Assembly (NCBI GenBank): GCA_026415975.1
Contig: JAOAFZ010000002.1
Coordinates: forward strand, 113,390-177,389
Direction: 5' to 3'
DNA length: 64,000 nt
Origin: Patescibacteria group bacterium
GTDB taxonomy: Bacteria; Patescibacteriota; Microgenomatia; UBA1406; GWC2-37-13
This document shows, piece by piece, positions 52,842 to 60,606 of the stretch. The notes beneath the pieces were generated by a model. It ran no database searches. It saw only the letters and a list, made by a program, of their open reading frames with translations, and had not been told where the DNA came from. The position numbers were made by a program, and so were the translations under genes. Position 1 is the first letter of the stretch. Every line of letters starts with the position of its first letter.

Positions 52842-54056
52842 ATGCTTTCGGTTGAGTTTGCTCCCAATGAAGGAATCGATGACGCACTATTGTCTTTATC
52901 TCTTTTAATGCAGCCCTGGCGCTGGTACAAAGGTGAAGAAAAAGAAACTCTCCGGAAAAAAATCGGATTGATGCTGCAAGCTAAAAAGGAGGACGTCCAT
53001 TTTTTCCTGTCAGGACGAGCGGGTTTATTTCATTTACTGAAATGTCTGGATGTGCCGGAGGGATCTGAGGTTATTGTGACAGGCTATACCTGTGAGGCGG
53101 TTGTTCTTCCCGTTCTTGCCCTAGGACTGATTCCGATTTATAACGACGTGTCGTTTTTGGATTGTTCCAGCAATCCAGAAAAAACACCCTCTTTAATTAG
53201 CAAACGAACACGTGTTCTGATAATACAGCATACGTACGGGATCCCCCCCAGGAGGACTGCGCTCCTGAAAATAGCGGCGGAACATGGTTTAGTAGTAATT
53301 GAAGATCTTGCTCATGGCTTCGAAAAAGATGTCTTTCTGAAGGATTCTGTAAAAACATATAAGCTGCTATCGTTCGGCAGGTCTAAAAGTATGTCCTCAG
53401 TTTTCGGAGGGGCTGTCATTACCCATGGTGGTCCAGTACGGGACGGAATGGCAACCGCCGAGAGGGGAGTGAAGCAGGTCGCAGCAGGCGAATTGGTAAA
53501 GCTACTGAACTATAAACCATTTAGTTTACTTATCAAATACACTTATTCAATTCTAGGAACCGGAAAACTTCTACATAAGGCTTTAACGACGTCTGGAGTG
53601 CTGGTGCCGGAGATAAGCAGCCGTGAGAAGCGGGGTGAATATGACCCTTATTTCGATAAAGATTATCCCAACGCACTTGCAATACTTTTATCGCACCAGT
53701 TGGAGAAATATGAATCAACACGACGGAGAAGGGGAGAGGTAGTTCGTGAATATCGGAAGGCCTTAAAAGGCGTTTTAACCGATGATTTTAGTTTGGCGCG
53801 TTATCCCGTGCTGGTTAAGGATAGAGAAAAATTTCTCCGCGAGGCAAAAGGGTACGGATTTTATCCGGGAACGTGGTACACTCAACCGGTTGCACCCGAA
53901 GGTCTTGAACTCGGGAAAGTAGGATATCGCAAAGGAGATTGTCCGGAAGCTGAGTTTATAAGTAAGCACATTGTAAACCTGCCGACAAATATTCACCTGG
54001 AAACGGCACGTGATATCGTAGAGCTGGTTAAGCCGCATCTCCTGATCAGATCATGA
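52842..54056 (+). CDS. DegT/DnrJ/EryC1/StrS-family PLP aminotransferase
   Basis: 404 aa. The fold type I region is visible: FFLSGRAGLFHLLKCL, VIVTGYTCEAVVLPVLALGLIPIYNDV, IIQHTYGIPPR, VVIEDLAHGFEKD with the PLP Asp, and LLSFGRSKSMSSVFGGAVI with the Schiff-base Lys. The family makes amino sugars for surface glycans, or acts as dehydratase. TATAAT (52830-52835) ends 6 nt before the ATG at 52842. The adjoining FemAB-like gene suggests a surface-polymer context. Divergent from rocD, with the promoter region shared. Confidence 0.9.
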   Translation: MLSVEFAPNEGIDDALLSLSLLMQPWRWYKGEEKETLRKKIGLMLQAKKEDVHFFLSGRAGLFHLLKCLDVPEGSEVIVTGYTCEAVVLPVLALGLIPIYNDVSFLDCSSNPEKTPSLISKRTRVLIIQHTYGIPPRRTALLKIAAEHGLVVIEDLAHGFEKDVFLKDSVKTYKLLSFGRSKSMSSVFGGAVITHGGPVRDGMATAERGVKQVAAGELVKLLNYKPFSLLIKYTYSILGTGKLLHKALTTSGVLVPEISSREKRGEYDPYFDKDYPNALAILLSHQLEKYESTRRRRGEVVREYRKALKGVLTDDFSLARYPVLVKDREKFLREAKGYGFYPGTWYTQPVAPEGLELGKVGYRKGDCPEAEFISKHIVNLPTNIHLETARDIVELVKPHLLIRS

Positions 54057-54090
54057 GACTACGATGGGGGAGGGTGTGCTACAATGCGAT

Positions 54091-55110
54091 ATGATCCGGG
54101 AAATAACCGACCGCAGTGAATGGGTTTCGTTTCAGAATGCAACTGGCTCACCATCTTTTTTGCAATCATGGGAATGGGGTGATCTGAACGCCCGAAACAG
54201 CAACTATGGTGTTCTTCGTCTGGGTTGTTATAACGCCTCGGGTGACCTTTCAGCTACTGCACAGGTTCTCAAGATTTCCGCGAAGAGAGGATCGTTTCTC
54301 TTTGTTCCCCATGGACCGACATTTGGCGATTTAGAAAATTGGAACAGCCTTCTTAGTGAATTTCGAGATTACCTGACTGATATCGCCCGGAAAGAAGGCT
54401 ACGCATTCATACGGATTTCTCCGGTACAGGAGTATCAGAAGGCAACGATCGACTGCTACCGGGATCTAGGATTCCGGAAAGCGCCGATTTATATGCACGC
54501 CGAGCGGATTTGGGTGTTGCCCCTCGATAAAACCGAGGATGAATTACTTGCAAACATGCGAAAAACGACCCGGTATCTGATTAGGAGAGCGCCAAGGGAC
54601 GGTGTGAAAATAGAGCGTCGTAACGATCCTGAATCTATTGAAGTCTTCTGGGAACTTTACTCTCACACTGCTGAACGTGAGAGCTTTACTCCGTTCTCGA
54701 AGACCTTCGTTGACAATGAGTTCAAGACCTTTCACGAATCCGGTAATGCAGACTACTTCTTCGGCAAAGTCGGTGAAGATTACCTCGCCGGTGCGCTTAT
54801 AGTTTATACTGAATCCACTGCTTTTTATCACCAGGGAGCTTCAAGACACACCAAATATCCGGTACCCTACGCCTTACAATGGGAGGCGATAAAGTCTGCA
54901 AAGGCTCGAGGATGCAAGTACTACAACTTCTGGGGGATCCTTCAGGAAGGTAGAACTCCGAAAGCATGGGCCGGTCTGACACTCTTTAAGAAGGGTTTTG
55001 GAGGAAAACAGATTGACTATGTACCGACTATGGATTACGTGGTAGAGCCGTTTGCGTATGCAGTTTCGTGGCTTTTGGAATCACTCCTGCAATGGAAACG
55101 GGGGGTATAG
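54091..55110 (+). CDS. FemAB/FemX-family peptidyltransferase
   Basis: 339 aa with two GNAT-like halves as in FemX: FQNATGSPSFLQSWEWGDL near the start, LANMRKTTRYLIRRAPRDGVKIE, ESFTPFSKTFVDNEFKTF, and YALQWEAIKSAKARGCKYYNFWGI with GLTLFKKGFGGKQIDY. These enzymes add amino acids from aminoacyl-tRNA to the peptidoglycan stem to build the interpeptide bridge. TACAAT (54080-54085) ends 5 nt before the ATG at 54091. The Fem coiled-coil arm is absent. Last gene before the 1.6 kb non-coding island. Confidence 0.93.
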   Translation: MIREITDRSEWVSFQNATGSPSFLQSWEWGDLNARNSNYGVLRLGCYNASGDLSATAQVLKISAKRGSFLFVPHGPTFGDLENWNSLLSEFRDYLTDIARKEGYAFIRISPVQEYQKATIDCYRDLGFRKAPIYMHAERIWVLPLDKTEDELLANMRKTTRYLIRRAPRDGVKIERRNDPESIEVFWELYSHTAERESFTPFSKTFVDNEFKTFHESGNADYFFGKVGEDYLAGALIVYTESTAFYHQGASRHTKYPVPYALQWEAIKSAKARGCKYYNFWGILQEGRTPKAWAGLTLFKKGFGGKQIDYVPTMDYVVEPFAYAVSWLLESLLQWKRGV

Positions 55111-55307
55111 CCTCAATATACGGATTGTTCTAAAGGTCCCCTTTTGCGTTAGCAGCGACGGGGGATAAGCGCCAGCACGGGCTGAGTAGTGTTTAGTTTG
55201 TCAGACAGCCATTTTAACACGTGAATCTGTTAGTGTTTCTTCATGTTTGCCAACATTAGCCTCAAGTTCAACTGAGTTGTCTCCTGCATTATTACATTAA
55301 ACGACGT

Positions 55308-55335
55308 TCACTCCCCCCGCGGGGTTTGCCAGTGA
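55308..55335. repeat. GC-rich nested hairpin
   Basis: TCACT (55308-55312) pairs with AGTGA (55331-55335) around the perfect palindrome CCCCGCGGGG (55315-55324). It directly follows the ATTAAACGACGT motif. Confidence 0.5.
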
Positions 55336-56033
55336 GAGAACCGGAAAATATATTATTTCCAAAAATCACATATCAAATACACATGGCTTCCGGAAGGCCC
55401 GGGCAGGTTTCGGGTGTGTATGTCTTTTATAGTCACTTTTAAACTGTCTGATTTTAAGCTTGTTATCCTGTTTACGCACTCTGTGTTACGAGTATGAGCG
55501 AATGCACACCTTCACCTATTGTGCATACTATCGACTTGCGACTCGCGACGCGCTCGGTGTCACGGGTATGTTTAAACGAGAGAGTCGGAAATGTGAAAGG
55601 CTCAAAGACTTCGTAGGCTGTTACTACCCGTTGACCCATGTTTAGGATGACTAAAGTACACATTAATAAATTTAGAAACCCCTTAAATCGCATTTTATTG
55701 GATGTAATAGGTTTTTGTGCTTTCTAACGCTCTTATGAAACGTTTTTTTGCTATTTTGCTTATTGCCGGCAGCTTTTTTTATTTTTACTGTTTATAAAGT
55801 GGCAGATCGAAAGTGGCACTAGCGCATTACCAGGTCGACTTCTCCAGTTTTTTTACCGGCGGGGGAGAGGGAGAGCTTTCTGAGGCTCTGTAGTAATTAT
55901 AACCCAGTTACATGTAAGAAGAGCAACAAAAGGGAAGAAGAGCTATAGAACAGGATAAAATAACGAAAAACGGTAAAATTGTCAGAAAAAAATAATGGGA
56001 AAAATGCCACTTCCCTGCTGATTTTCTGCCTTT

Positions 56034-56061
56034 ACGTCGTAAAAGATATAATTTACGACGT
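56034..56061. promoter_or_regulatory. Operator-like 10-bp inverted repeat containing a TATAAT
   Basis: ACGTCGTAAA (56034-56043) and TTTACGACGT (56052-56061) are exact inverses with an 8-nt spacer, and TATAAT (56047-56052) sits between and within the arms. A dimeric regulator bound here would mask the -10 box. An ATG 10 nt downstream (56063) opens only 13 codons. Confidence 0.5.
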
Positions 56062-56111
56062 TATGGTAGTTCTATTCTCCGGGTGTATTCTACGGTTTTT
56101 TTAATAATTTC

Positions 56112-56303
56112 ATGGGACATGCCATCTTGGGAATAAGGAGGCACTGTTTAGATTTTTTTAGAGTTCGTATTTTTCTTTTTTTTACGATAAAGATCGGCAT
56201 TATTTTCCACCACATTGCACCTCCTTCTATGATTCCTATCCCGACTTCGCAGCCATTCGCCCGGCAACCATTGTCCGAATTGCTAGTCTTGTACTGGAAC
56301 TGA
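56112..56303 (+). CDS. Doubtful 63-aa ORF in the non-coding island
   Basis: TTTAAT (56100-56105) ends 6 nt before ATG, the geometry of true genes here, and the ORF has a hydrophobic stretch (FFRVRIFLFFTIKIGIIFHH). Its composition follows local T-runs, and no other evidence supports translation, so I list it only as a candidate. Confidence 0.2.
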   Translation: MGHAILGIRRHCLDFFRVRIFLFFTIKIGIIFHHIAPPSMIPIPTSQPFARQPLSELLVLYWN

Positions 56304-56368
56304 TAAAAATCTGATTTTTTGTGATTATTATCGTAATTTAGCCTCAAAAATCACTAAAACTGTAAAAG

Positions 56369-56398
56369 TTATCCACATTTTGATATAGTTTGATATAA
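56369..56398. other. Consensus DnaA box followed by TTTGATATA tandem repeats
   Basis: TTATCCACA (56369-56377) is an exact bacterial DnaA box. Starting one base later, TTTGATATAG and TTTGATATAA (56379-56398) repeat in tandem, an AT-rich segment that could unwind easily. Only one perfect box is present, so an origin is not established. Confidence 0.4.
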
Positions 56399-56417
56399 AT
56401 AACAGGCAAGGAAGGTG

Positions 56418-56442
56418 TACTCCTCTCTTCTCCGGAGGAGTA
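56418..56442. repeat. 8-bp hairpin TACTCCTC/GAGGAGTA
   Basis: The arms at 56418-56425 and 56435-56442 are perfectly complementary with a 9-nt loop. On the plus strand it is followed after about 14 nt by TTTTT, a weak terminator at best. Confidence 0.4.
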
Positions 56443-56531
56443 AAGGTATTAGCAGGTTTTTAGCCTCAAATTGAGCGTGTTTTTTTATTGCAAGGCAACC
56501 CCAAAACAGGGAGTGTTTATTTATAAAATAC

Positions 56532-56658
56532 ACGGACGTACGTTTTATGTACATTTGAAGTTTAATGTCCTATAGTAATAAAGCCTGCTCAATTATTTAC
56601 TAAAGGTCACTAATTACTATAGGTTATTTTTACTATAGGACTATTTTTACACGTCCGT
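56532..56658. repeat. Nested inverted repeats with iterated CCTATAGTA motif
   Basis: The outer arms ACGGACGT (56532-56539) and ACGTCCGT (56651-56658) enclose the inner arms GTCCTATAGTAA (56567-56578) and TTACTATAGGAC (56630-56641), a perfect 12-bp pair. A third copy, TTACTATAGG, lies at 56614-56623. The iterated element looks like a protein-binding array. Confidence 0.55.
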
Positions 56659-56730
56659 TTCTGATTGCCTCTCCCCTCTCCTCCACACCGGGATCTGGTT
56701 TTTTTATCAGTCACTATGTATGAAAGATAA

Positions 56731-57558
56731 CTACCAGGGTATTGTCAAAAGGATAATTACGAAAACAAATACCATCACAAAAACATATTCGCGTATGGTT
56801 TGCTTAAAGAGCTTGTTATCAAGGGCGTGGTAGAGTAGCCCACCCAAGCAATAATAGCTTGCTGTGACAAGCAAACTAAACATTGTTGTGCGTAAAGGTA
56901 GAAACATGTACGGAATACTGATCTGAACCACCAAAATTGCCAGAATAAACGCCCTGAACAACACTGTTTTCTCTAGGTGCGGCTGCGGCCGGACACTCCA
57001 GAGTAACTGAAGCGCCAGCGGATACAATATAAAAAATATGCTAAGGGCCATGAGGTAAAACGGTAGTCGAAACGACATAAGGACTTCGGTGCCGAGAAAA
57101 ACTACAAAAGTCTGGTATAGGTAATTTACCGAAAATGCAGCCCGATAGAGTTGAATGTTCTTCTCTACTCCGACGTTAAAGATGTTTGAAGTCAGTAGTA
57201 TCGCGTAAATCGATGAGCCGTAGATTACAATGAGTGGTAAACGCGTAAGCCAGCGTACCGGAAATAAAAAGTAAAAAAAGTATGCAAAAAGCGTAAAAAA
57301 AATCGGCATGATAAAGAGGACGAGGAGTTCAGTCTTGTTTATCCCCTCGAGAATTGCAAACCAGGTAAAGAAATACACTGCGATTAGCAATGCCGGAAGA
57401 ACATACCCGACCTGAGCAAAGTCAATAAAGGTTGCCAGGATAAGTAAAATTGTGAGTGATACCGAGCTGATCACAAATCTGAAACGACGAGGCATCCGAA
57501 GCGCCAGATTGTACATAAATGTTGGTCGGATGGCGAGTTTCATAAAAACGAGTTTCAT
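56731..57558 (-). CDS. Multi-pass membrane protein of unknown function
   Basis: 275 aa, about eight hydrophobic helices spread over the whole length, with short charged loops (for example FPVRWLTRLP and SVRPQPHLEKTV). The start overlaps the yebC stop by 4 bp (ATGA), so it is translationally coupled to yebC and has no own promoter. Very Phe/Leu/Ile-rich. I recognise no family; it might be a transporter or an enzyme acting in the membrane. Confidence 0.7.
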   Translation of the reverse strand: MKLVFMKLAIRPTFMYNLALRMPRRFRFVISSVSLTILLILATFIDFAQVGYVLPALLIAVYFFTWFAILEGINKTELLVLFIMPIFFTLFAYFFYFLFPVRWLTRLPLIVIYGSSIYAILLTSNIFNVGVEKNIQLYRAAFSVNYLYQTFVVFLGTEVLMSFRLPFYLMALSIFFILYPLALQLLWSVRPQPHLEKTVLFRAFILAILVVQISIPYMFLPLRTTMFSLLVTASYYCLGGLLYHALDNKLFKQTIREYVFVMVFVFVIILLTIPW

Positions 57559-58271
57559 AAAAAGCGGAACGACACATTGGTAAACACTGCTTGAACATCC
57601 TCATGTTCTTCCAGCCGCTCGATTACACGAGCGAGCTCTTGCTCTGCAGCACTGTCAGGAAGCACTATACTAAGGTGAGGACGATACGTTTCCTCGACGG
57701 GATACTCCTTCATTATTGTACCCATTCGTTCGAAAGGAAAGTAGAGCGAAATCGAGCTGTCATCCTGTTCATACTCCTCTGCTCCGGTACGTTCGAGCAG
57801 TTCCAGAATACTATCTTCGCTTTGCTCAGTTTGCTCAGGTAGATCAACCACTACCAGTGCCATGTGGCGAAACTGATGAGATACCGCACCAGGAACAGCT
57901 AGCTTGCCGCCATTCCGGTCCAGAATCAGTCGTACGTCTGCATAGGTACGGTTGGGATTATCAGTAGCGACTTTAATAAGCATAAGCGTTCCTGATGGGC
58001 CAAAAGCCTCATATACGATGCTACTTATCACCGTTGCATCGGATCCACTCCCCTTCTCTATTGCACGCCGTATGTTTTCTTTGGGCATATTTTCACTTCG
58101 TGCGCGTTCGATTGCAATCCGCAGCATGGGATTGAACTCGGGGTTCGCACCTCCTCCCCGCTGAACGGCCATGGTAATGGCTCTTGAGAGTTTAGTAAAC
58201 AACGATGCACGAGCGGCGTCATTTAACCCTTTTTTTCGCTTTATATTAGCCCATTTCGAATGTCCCGCCAT
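57555..58271 (-). CDS. yebC: YebC/PmpR (TACO1) family regulator/translation factor
   Basis: 238 aa, standard length. The diagnostic start MAGHSKWANIKRKKGLNDAARASLFTKLSRAI is followed by AVQRGGGANPEFNPMLRIAIERARSENMPKENIRRAIEKG and GTLMLIKVATDNPNRTYADVRLILDRNGGKL. YebC proteins bind DNA as regulators, and recent work links them to relief of ribosome stalling at proline runs. TACAAT (minus strand, 58287-58292) lies 15 nt before ATG, predicting a leader of about 9 nt. It is divergent from the TPR gene at 58337. Confidence 0.97.
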   Translation of the reverse strand: MAGHSKWANIKRKKGLNDAARASLFTKLSRAITMAVQRGGGANPEFNPMLRIAIERARSENMPKENIRRAIEKGSGSDATVISSIVYEAFGPSGTLMLIKVATDNPNRTYADVRLILDRNGGKLAVPGAVSHQFRHMALVVVDLPEQTEQSEDSILELLERTGAEEYEQDDSSISLYFPFERMGTIMKEYPVEETYRPHLSIVLPDSAAEQELARVIERLEEHEDVQAVFTNVSFRFL

Positions 58272-58298
58272 AGGTTTGAATCACCAATTGTAACATAC

Positions 58299-58326
58299 TT
58301 GACAATGTCCGAAAATAACATATACT
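58299..58326 (+). promoter_or_regulatory. Promoter of the TPR-protein gene
   Basis: TTGACA (58299-58304), a 16-bp spacer and TATACT (58321-58326) lie 10 nt before ATG at 58337. The -35 region sits just outside the divergent yebC -10 box (58287-58292). Confidence 0.65.
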
Positions 58327-58336
58327 GATTGAATTT

Positions 58337-59155
58337 ATGGATCAGCTTTCCGTATTGGAGACGCGTGCTATTGATGCCGCAATCGCCAACGACTGGCAAA
58401 ATGCTATCGAACTTAATCGGGCAATTCTCGAGCTGGAGAGCACGAATATCGGAGCACTACTTCGTCTTGGCTTCGCCTATATGCAGATAAACCGCAACGA
58501 CGATGCTGCAAATTTCTACCGTGCCGCTCTCAAGATACAGCCAAAAAACCAGCTTGCACTGGATAATCTTGAGAAAATTGAGATCCTCGAAAAAACAAAC
58601 GGAAACGGCAAACGGTCTGAGAGAAAAAAACTTGACCCAAACCTTTTTCTTGACGTTCCGGGAAAGACCAGAGCAGTTCAGCTTACAAACCTCGGACAGA
58701 AACAGCACCTTGCGGATTTGTATGTGGGCCAGGAACTTGAATTAAGGAATAAAAAACGACGGCTTGAGGTGCGTACTATTGAGGGTAATTATGTTGGAAC
58801 GCTTCCGGACGATATTTCGAAACGGCTCGGCTTTTTCCTTGAACATAACAGCGTGTATAATGTGTATATAAAAGAGGCTTCCCTAAGCCGTGTTCTCGTG
58901 TTTATCAAGGAAGTATCCAAGGGTCAGGCAGTTGATGGATATGTTTCATTTCCGAACAGCAATACACTAATGCACCATCCACTCCATAACCCGGACAGTG
59001 AAGGTGCAGAAGACTTGGAAGACGATGACCCCAAGCATGAAGAGCATGACGACGTCTGGGAAGATGACTCCGGTATGAGTTCTGATGATGATGACGAGAA
59101 GACAGAACTACTCCATATTCGCCCTGTTCATGACGATGATGATTCAGATGAGTAG
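58337..59155 (+). CDS. TPR-repeat protein with acidic C-terminal tail
   Basis: 272 aa. The first 80 residues contain at least two TPR-like helix pairs (AIANDWQNAIELNRAILELE; LLRLGFAYMQINRNDDAANFYRAALKIQPKN). A middle domain (about 105-200) with QELELRNKKRRLEVRTIEGNYVGTLPDDISKRL looks like a small beta barrel, and the last 60 residues are almost entirely Asp/Glu/His. Probably a cytoplasmic scaffold; the acidic tail may bind basic proteins or mimic nucleic acid. Convergent with the 61-aa membrane protein, overlapping by 28 bp. Confidence 0.8.
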   Translation: MDQLSVLETRAIDAAIANDWQNAIELNRAILELESTNIGALLRLGFAYMQINRNDDAANFYRAALKIQPKNQLALDNLEKIEILEKTNGNGKRSERKKLDPNLFLDVPGKTRAVQLTNLGQKQHLADLYVGQELELRNKKRRLEVRTIEGNYVGTLPDDISKRLGFFLEHNSVYNVYIKEASLSRVLVFIKEVSKGQAVDGYVSFPNSNTLMHHPLHNPDSEGAEDLEDDDPKHEEHDDVWEDDSGMSSDDDDEKTELLHIRPVHDDDDSDE

Positions 59156-59313
59156 TGAATAGATTTCTTCCCGAAAAGCACAATTGTACCACGTTTCCCT
59201 CTCCCCTTTTCTGAATGACTTAATGAATGTTTTTTGCGATAGTCCCGCATTGAATGCAGGGCTACGAGAAGCGATACAATAAATAAGCCGACAAAGATGA
59301 TGACTGTTTGCAT
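59128..59313 (-). CDS. Small single-pass membrane protein (61 aa)
   Basis: One N-terminal helix (TVIIFVGLFIVSLLVALHSM, residues 3-22) followed by a basic and then Ser-rich tail. It begins 5 bp after the stop of the LytR_C-like gene, so it is probably the last gene of that operon. Its 3' end overlaps the convergent TPR gene by 28 bp. No homologue recognised; reality rests on operon position and the clean topology. Confidence 0.5.
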   Translation of the reverse strand: MQTVIIFVGLFIVSLLVALHSMRDYRKKHSLSHSEKGRGKRGTIVLFGKKSIHYSSESSSS

Positions 59314-59318
59314 AAGAC

Positions 59319-60254
59319 TTATTGCCGAATACTCCAGCGATCTTCAAGATCTCCCATAATAAGCAGTATATCGTAAATGTCGGTATCTCCGGAAGTATGT
59401 TCACAATCAAAGAAAGTAGCTAGTTTTTCGCCAGTAATGGTGCGTGTACCTTCGGGTTCTACAACCTTGCAGCGCCCGGCATTCATTTCAGTTCTCGAGA
59501 TGTCTCCGACTACGATTCCGTTCCCGTTAAGTATGTTTGAAAGGGTTTCTGCAGTAATATAACTCGATTTATCCGTGTATAATATTTGTACATTGCTATT
59601 TTCTCTTCTATAGGTTTTATTATAGAATAATCCGATGTACCGCTTAAGAAAATTATCCTTTTGGAGAATGGTGTCATCTTTCAATCGTTCAAAAGGCAGA
59701 TTCTTAATGTCATGGATAGTACTGGGTTGTATCCGGTTAAAAAGGAGTGCGAGATACACTCTATCAAAGAAACTGGCATTTCCTTCGAGAGTGAATAACT
59801 GGATTGTTTTTGGCTTTGAGATGCTACTTACCTCCTGCGGACCCCCATAAAAAACGCCGACGCCTTTTTGATAAAAATAATAGTCTGTAAATGTCGAGGT
59901 GATTGCCGAAAAGGCCCGAAGATATATTTCAGGATCCTTTTCAAGCTCGGCAAGTCTTCCAAGCGCTCCAATACGGTAATAACCGTATCCTCCAGGCACA
60001 TTCGTTTTCAGATCCGGATAAAAGGTGATCGCATAGTTTCCAGCTTCTGTTGCTCCAAGCGAGTAGAATACGGGACGAGAATCATAGAAAACAAGGTTAA
60101 TACGGTCCACATTTCTGAAAAAGAGAGACCGGGAGAGATCTATCCCAAGCATTATCAGGCTACAAACCAAAATGAAGGCAAAAGCAACAACTGTGAGCAC
60201 TTGGCTCCGTGTGAAGTGCGTACCCGCCTTGGGAGCGCCCTTCTTGCGGCTCAT
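59319..60254 (-). CDS. Membrane-anchored protein with LytR_C-like domain
   Basis: 311 aa: a basic cytoplasmic N-terminus, one membrane helix (about 19-41), an extracytoplasmic region of about 180 residues, and a C-terminal domain starting NVQILYTDKSSYITAETLSNILNGNGIVVGDI. That phrase resembles the LytR C-terminal domain often found after LCP enzymes, in which an oligomeric N-x-T/G-x-x-x-G-x-A pattern recurs. No LCP catalytic domain is present here. Starts inside the dksA-like stop (ATGA overlap), so it is translationally coupled. Function probably in wall assembly, by inference. Confidence 0.65.
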   Translation of the reverse strand: MSRKKGAPKAGTHFTRSQVLTVVAFAFILVCSLIMLGIDLSRSLFFRNVDRINLVFYDSRPVFYSLGATEAGNYAITFYPDLKTNVPGGYGYYRIGALGRLAELEKDPEIYLRAFSAITSTFTDYYFYQKGVGVFYGGPQEVSSISKPKTIQLFTLEGNASFFDRVYLALLFNRIQPSTIHDIKNLPFERLKDDTILQKDNFLKRYIGLFYNKTYRRENSNVQILYTDKSSYITAETLSNILNGNGIVVGDISRTEMNAGRCKVVEPEGTRTITGEKLATFFDCEHTSGDTDIYDILLIMGDLEDRWSIRQ

Positions 60255-60601
60255 GACGTTGATACATTAAAACGCGCCTCCGGCACAAGCTCGAGGCGGG
60301 ATTGCGGTATCGGTTCGTTTGTCTTTTCGTCAAACCCGTATGTGCCCTTTTCAATTTTTTGCAGGGCAATTGTTATGTCCTTCAGGCGGGACTCAAGTTG
60401 TTTTATTTCTGATTCTATGGTGAGGTGGCCGGTCTGCTCGCGGACGTCGTTATCCACCGCAGCGTTGTCGTCTGCATATCCCGGATCGGAAAACGGATCG
60501 TCTTCACGGAGCATCTCAATACTTTTTTTTGTCTTAATATATTCGCTCTCGAGACGTTCTTTTTGTTTCTGAATAAATTCAGGACTGAGATGGCTTGCCA
60601 T
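60251..60601 (-). CDS. DksA/TraR-like protein lacking zinc-finger cysteines
   Basis: 116 aa. The coiled-coil N-terminus (LSPEFIQKQKERLESEYIKTKKSIEML) and the end ALQKIEKGTYGFDEKTNEPIPQSRLELVPEARF align with DksA/TraR, whose usual ending is ALxRIxxGtYGxCxxCGxxIpxxRLxAxPxAxxC. Every cysteine of that finger is replaced (Phe-Asp-Glu-Lys-Thr), so no zinc can bind by the canonical site. DksA homologues tune RNA polymerase with ppGpp; cysteine-free forms exist in other bacteria. It lies 5 bp after the lgt-like stop. Confidence 0.88.
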   Translation of the reverse strand: MASHLSPEFIQKQKERLESEYIKTKKSIEMLREDDPFSDPGYADDNAAVDNDVREQTGHLTIESEIKQLESRLKDITIALQKIEKGTYGFDEKTNEPIPQSRLELVPEARFNVSTS

Positions 60602-60606
60602 TTGTT

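Larger units (their letters stand above)
55111..56730. other. 1.6 kb non-coding island between convergent genes, rich in palindromes and repeats
   Basis: No convincing gene is seen on either strand. Because both flanking genes end here, the region is not needed for their promoters. It becomes AT-rich after about 55,650. Notable elements: motif ATTAAACGACGT (55296-55307), hairpin 55308-55335, palindromes CTTCCGGAAG (55387-55396) and GCCCGGGC (55397-55404), inverted repeat 56034-56061, duplicated TTTAGCCTCAAA (56337-56348, 56459-56470), DnaA box 56369-56377, hairpin 56418-56442 and nested inverted repeats 56532-56658. It does not match tmRNA, RNase P or SRP RNA by the signatures I know. A replication or partition site, a structured RNA, or a decayed mobile element are possible. 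Confidence 0.6.

Noticed and set aside
55140-55480. tmRNA, RNase P RNA or SRP RNA in the island
   Set aside because: I looked for the tmRNA 3' end, the RNase P GAGGAAAGTCC element and an SRP Alu/tetraloop core; none is visible.
55472-55693. 73-codon minus-strand ORF with a hydrophobic start
   Set aside because: No -10 box at the right distance, unremarkable composition, and overlap with an equally weak plus-strand ORF.
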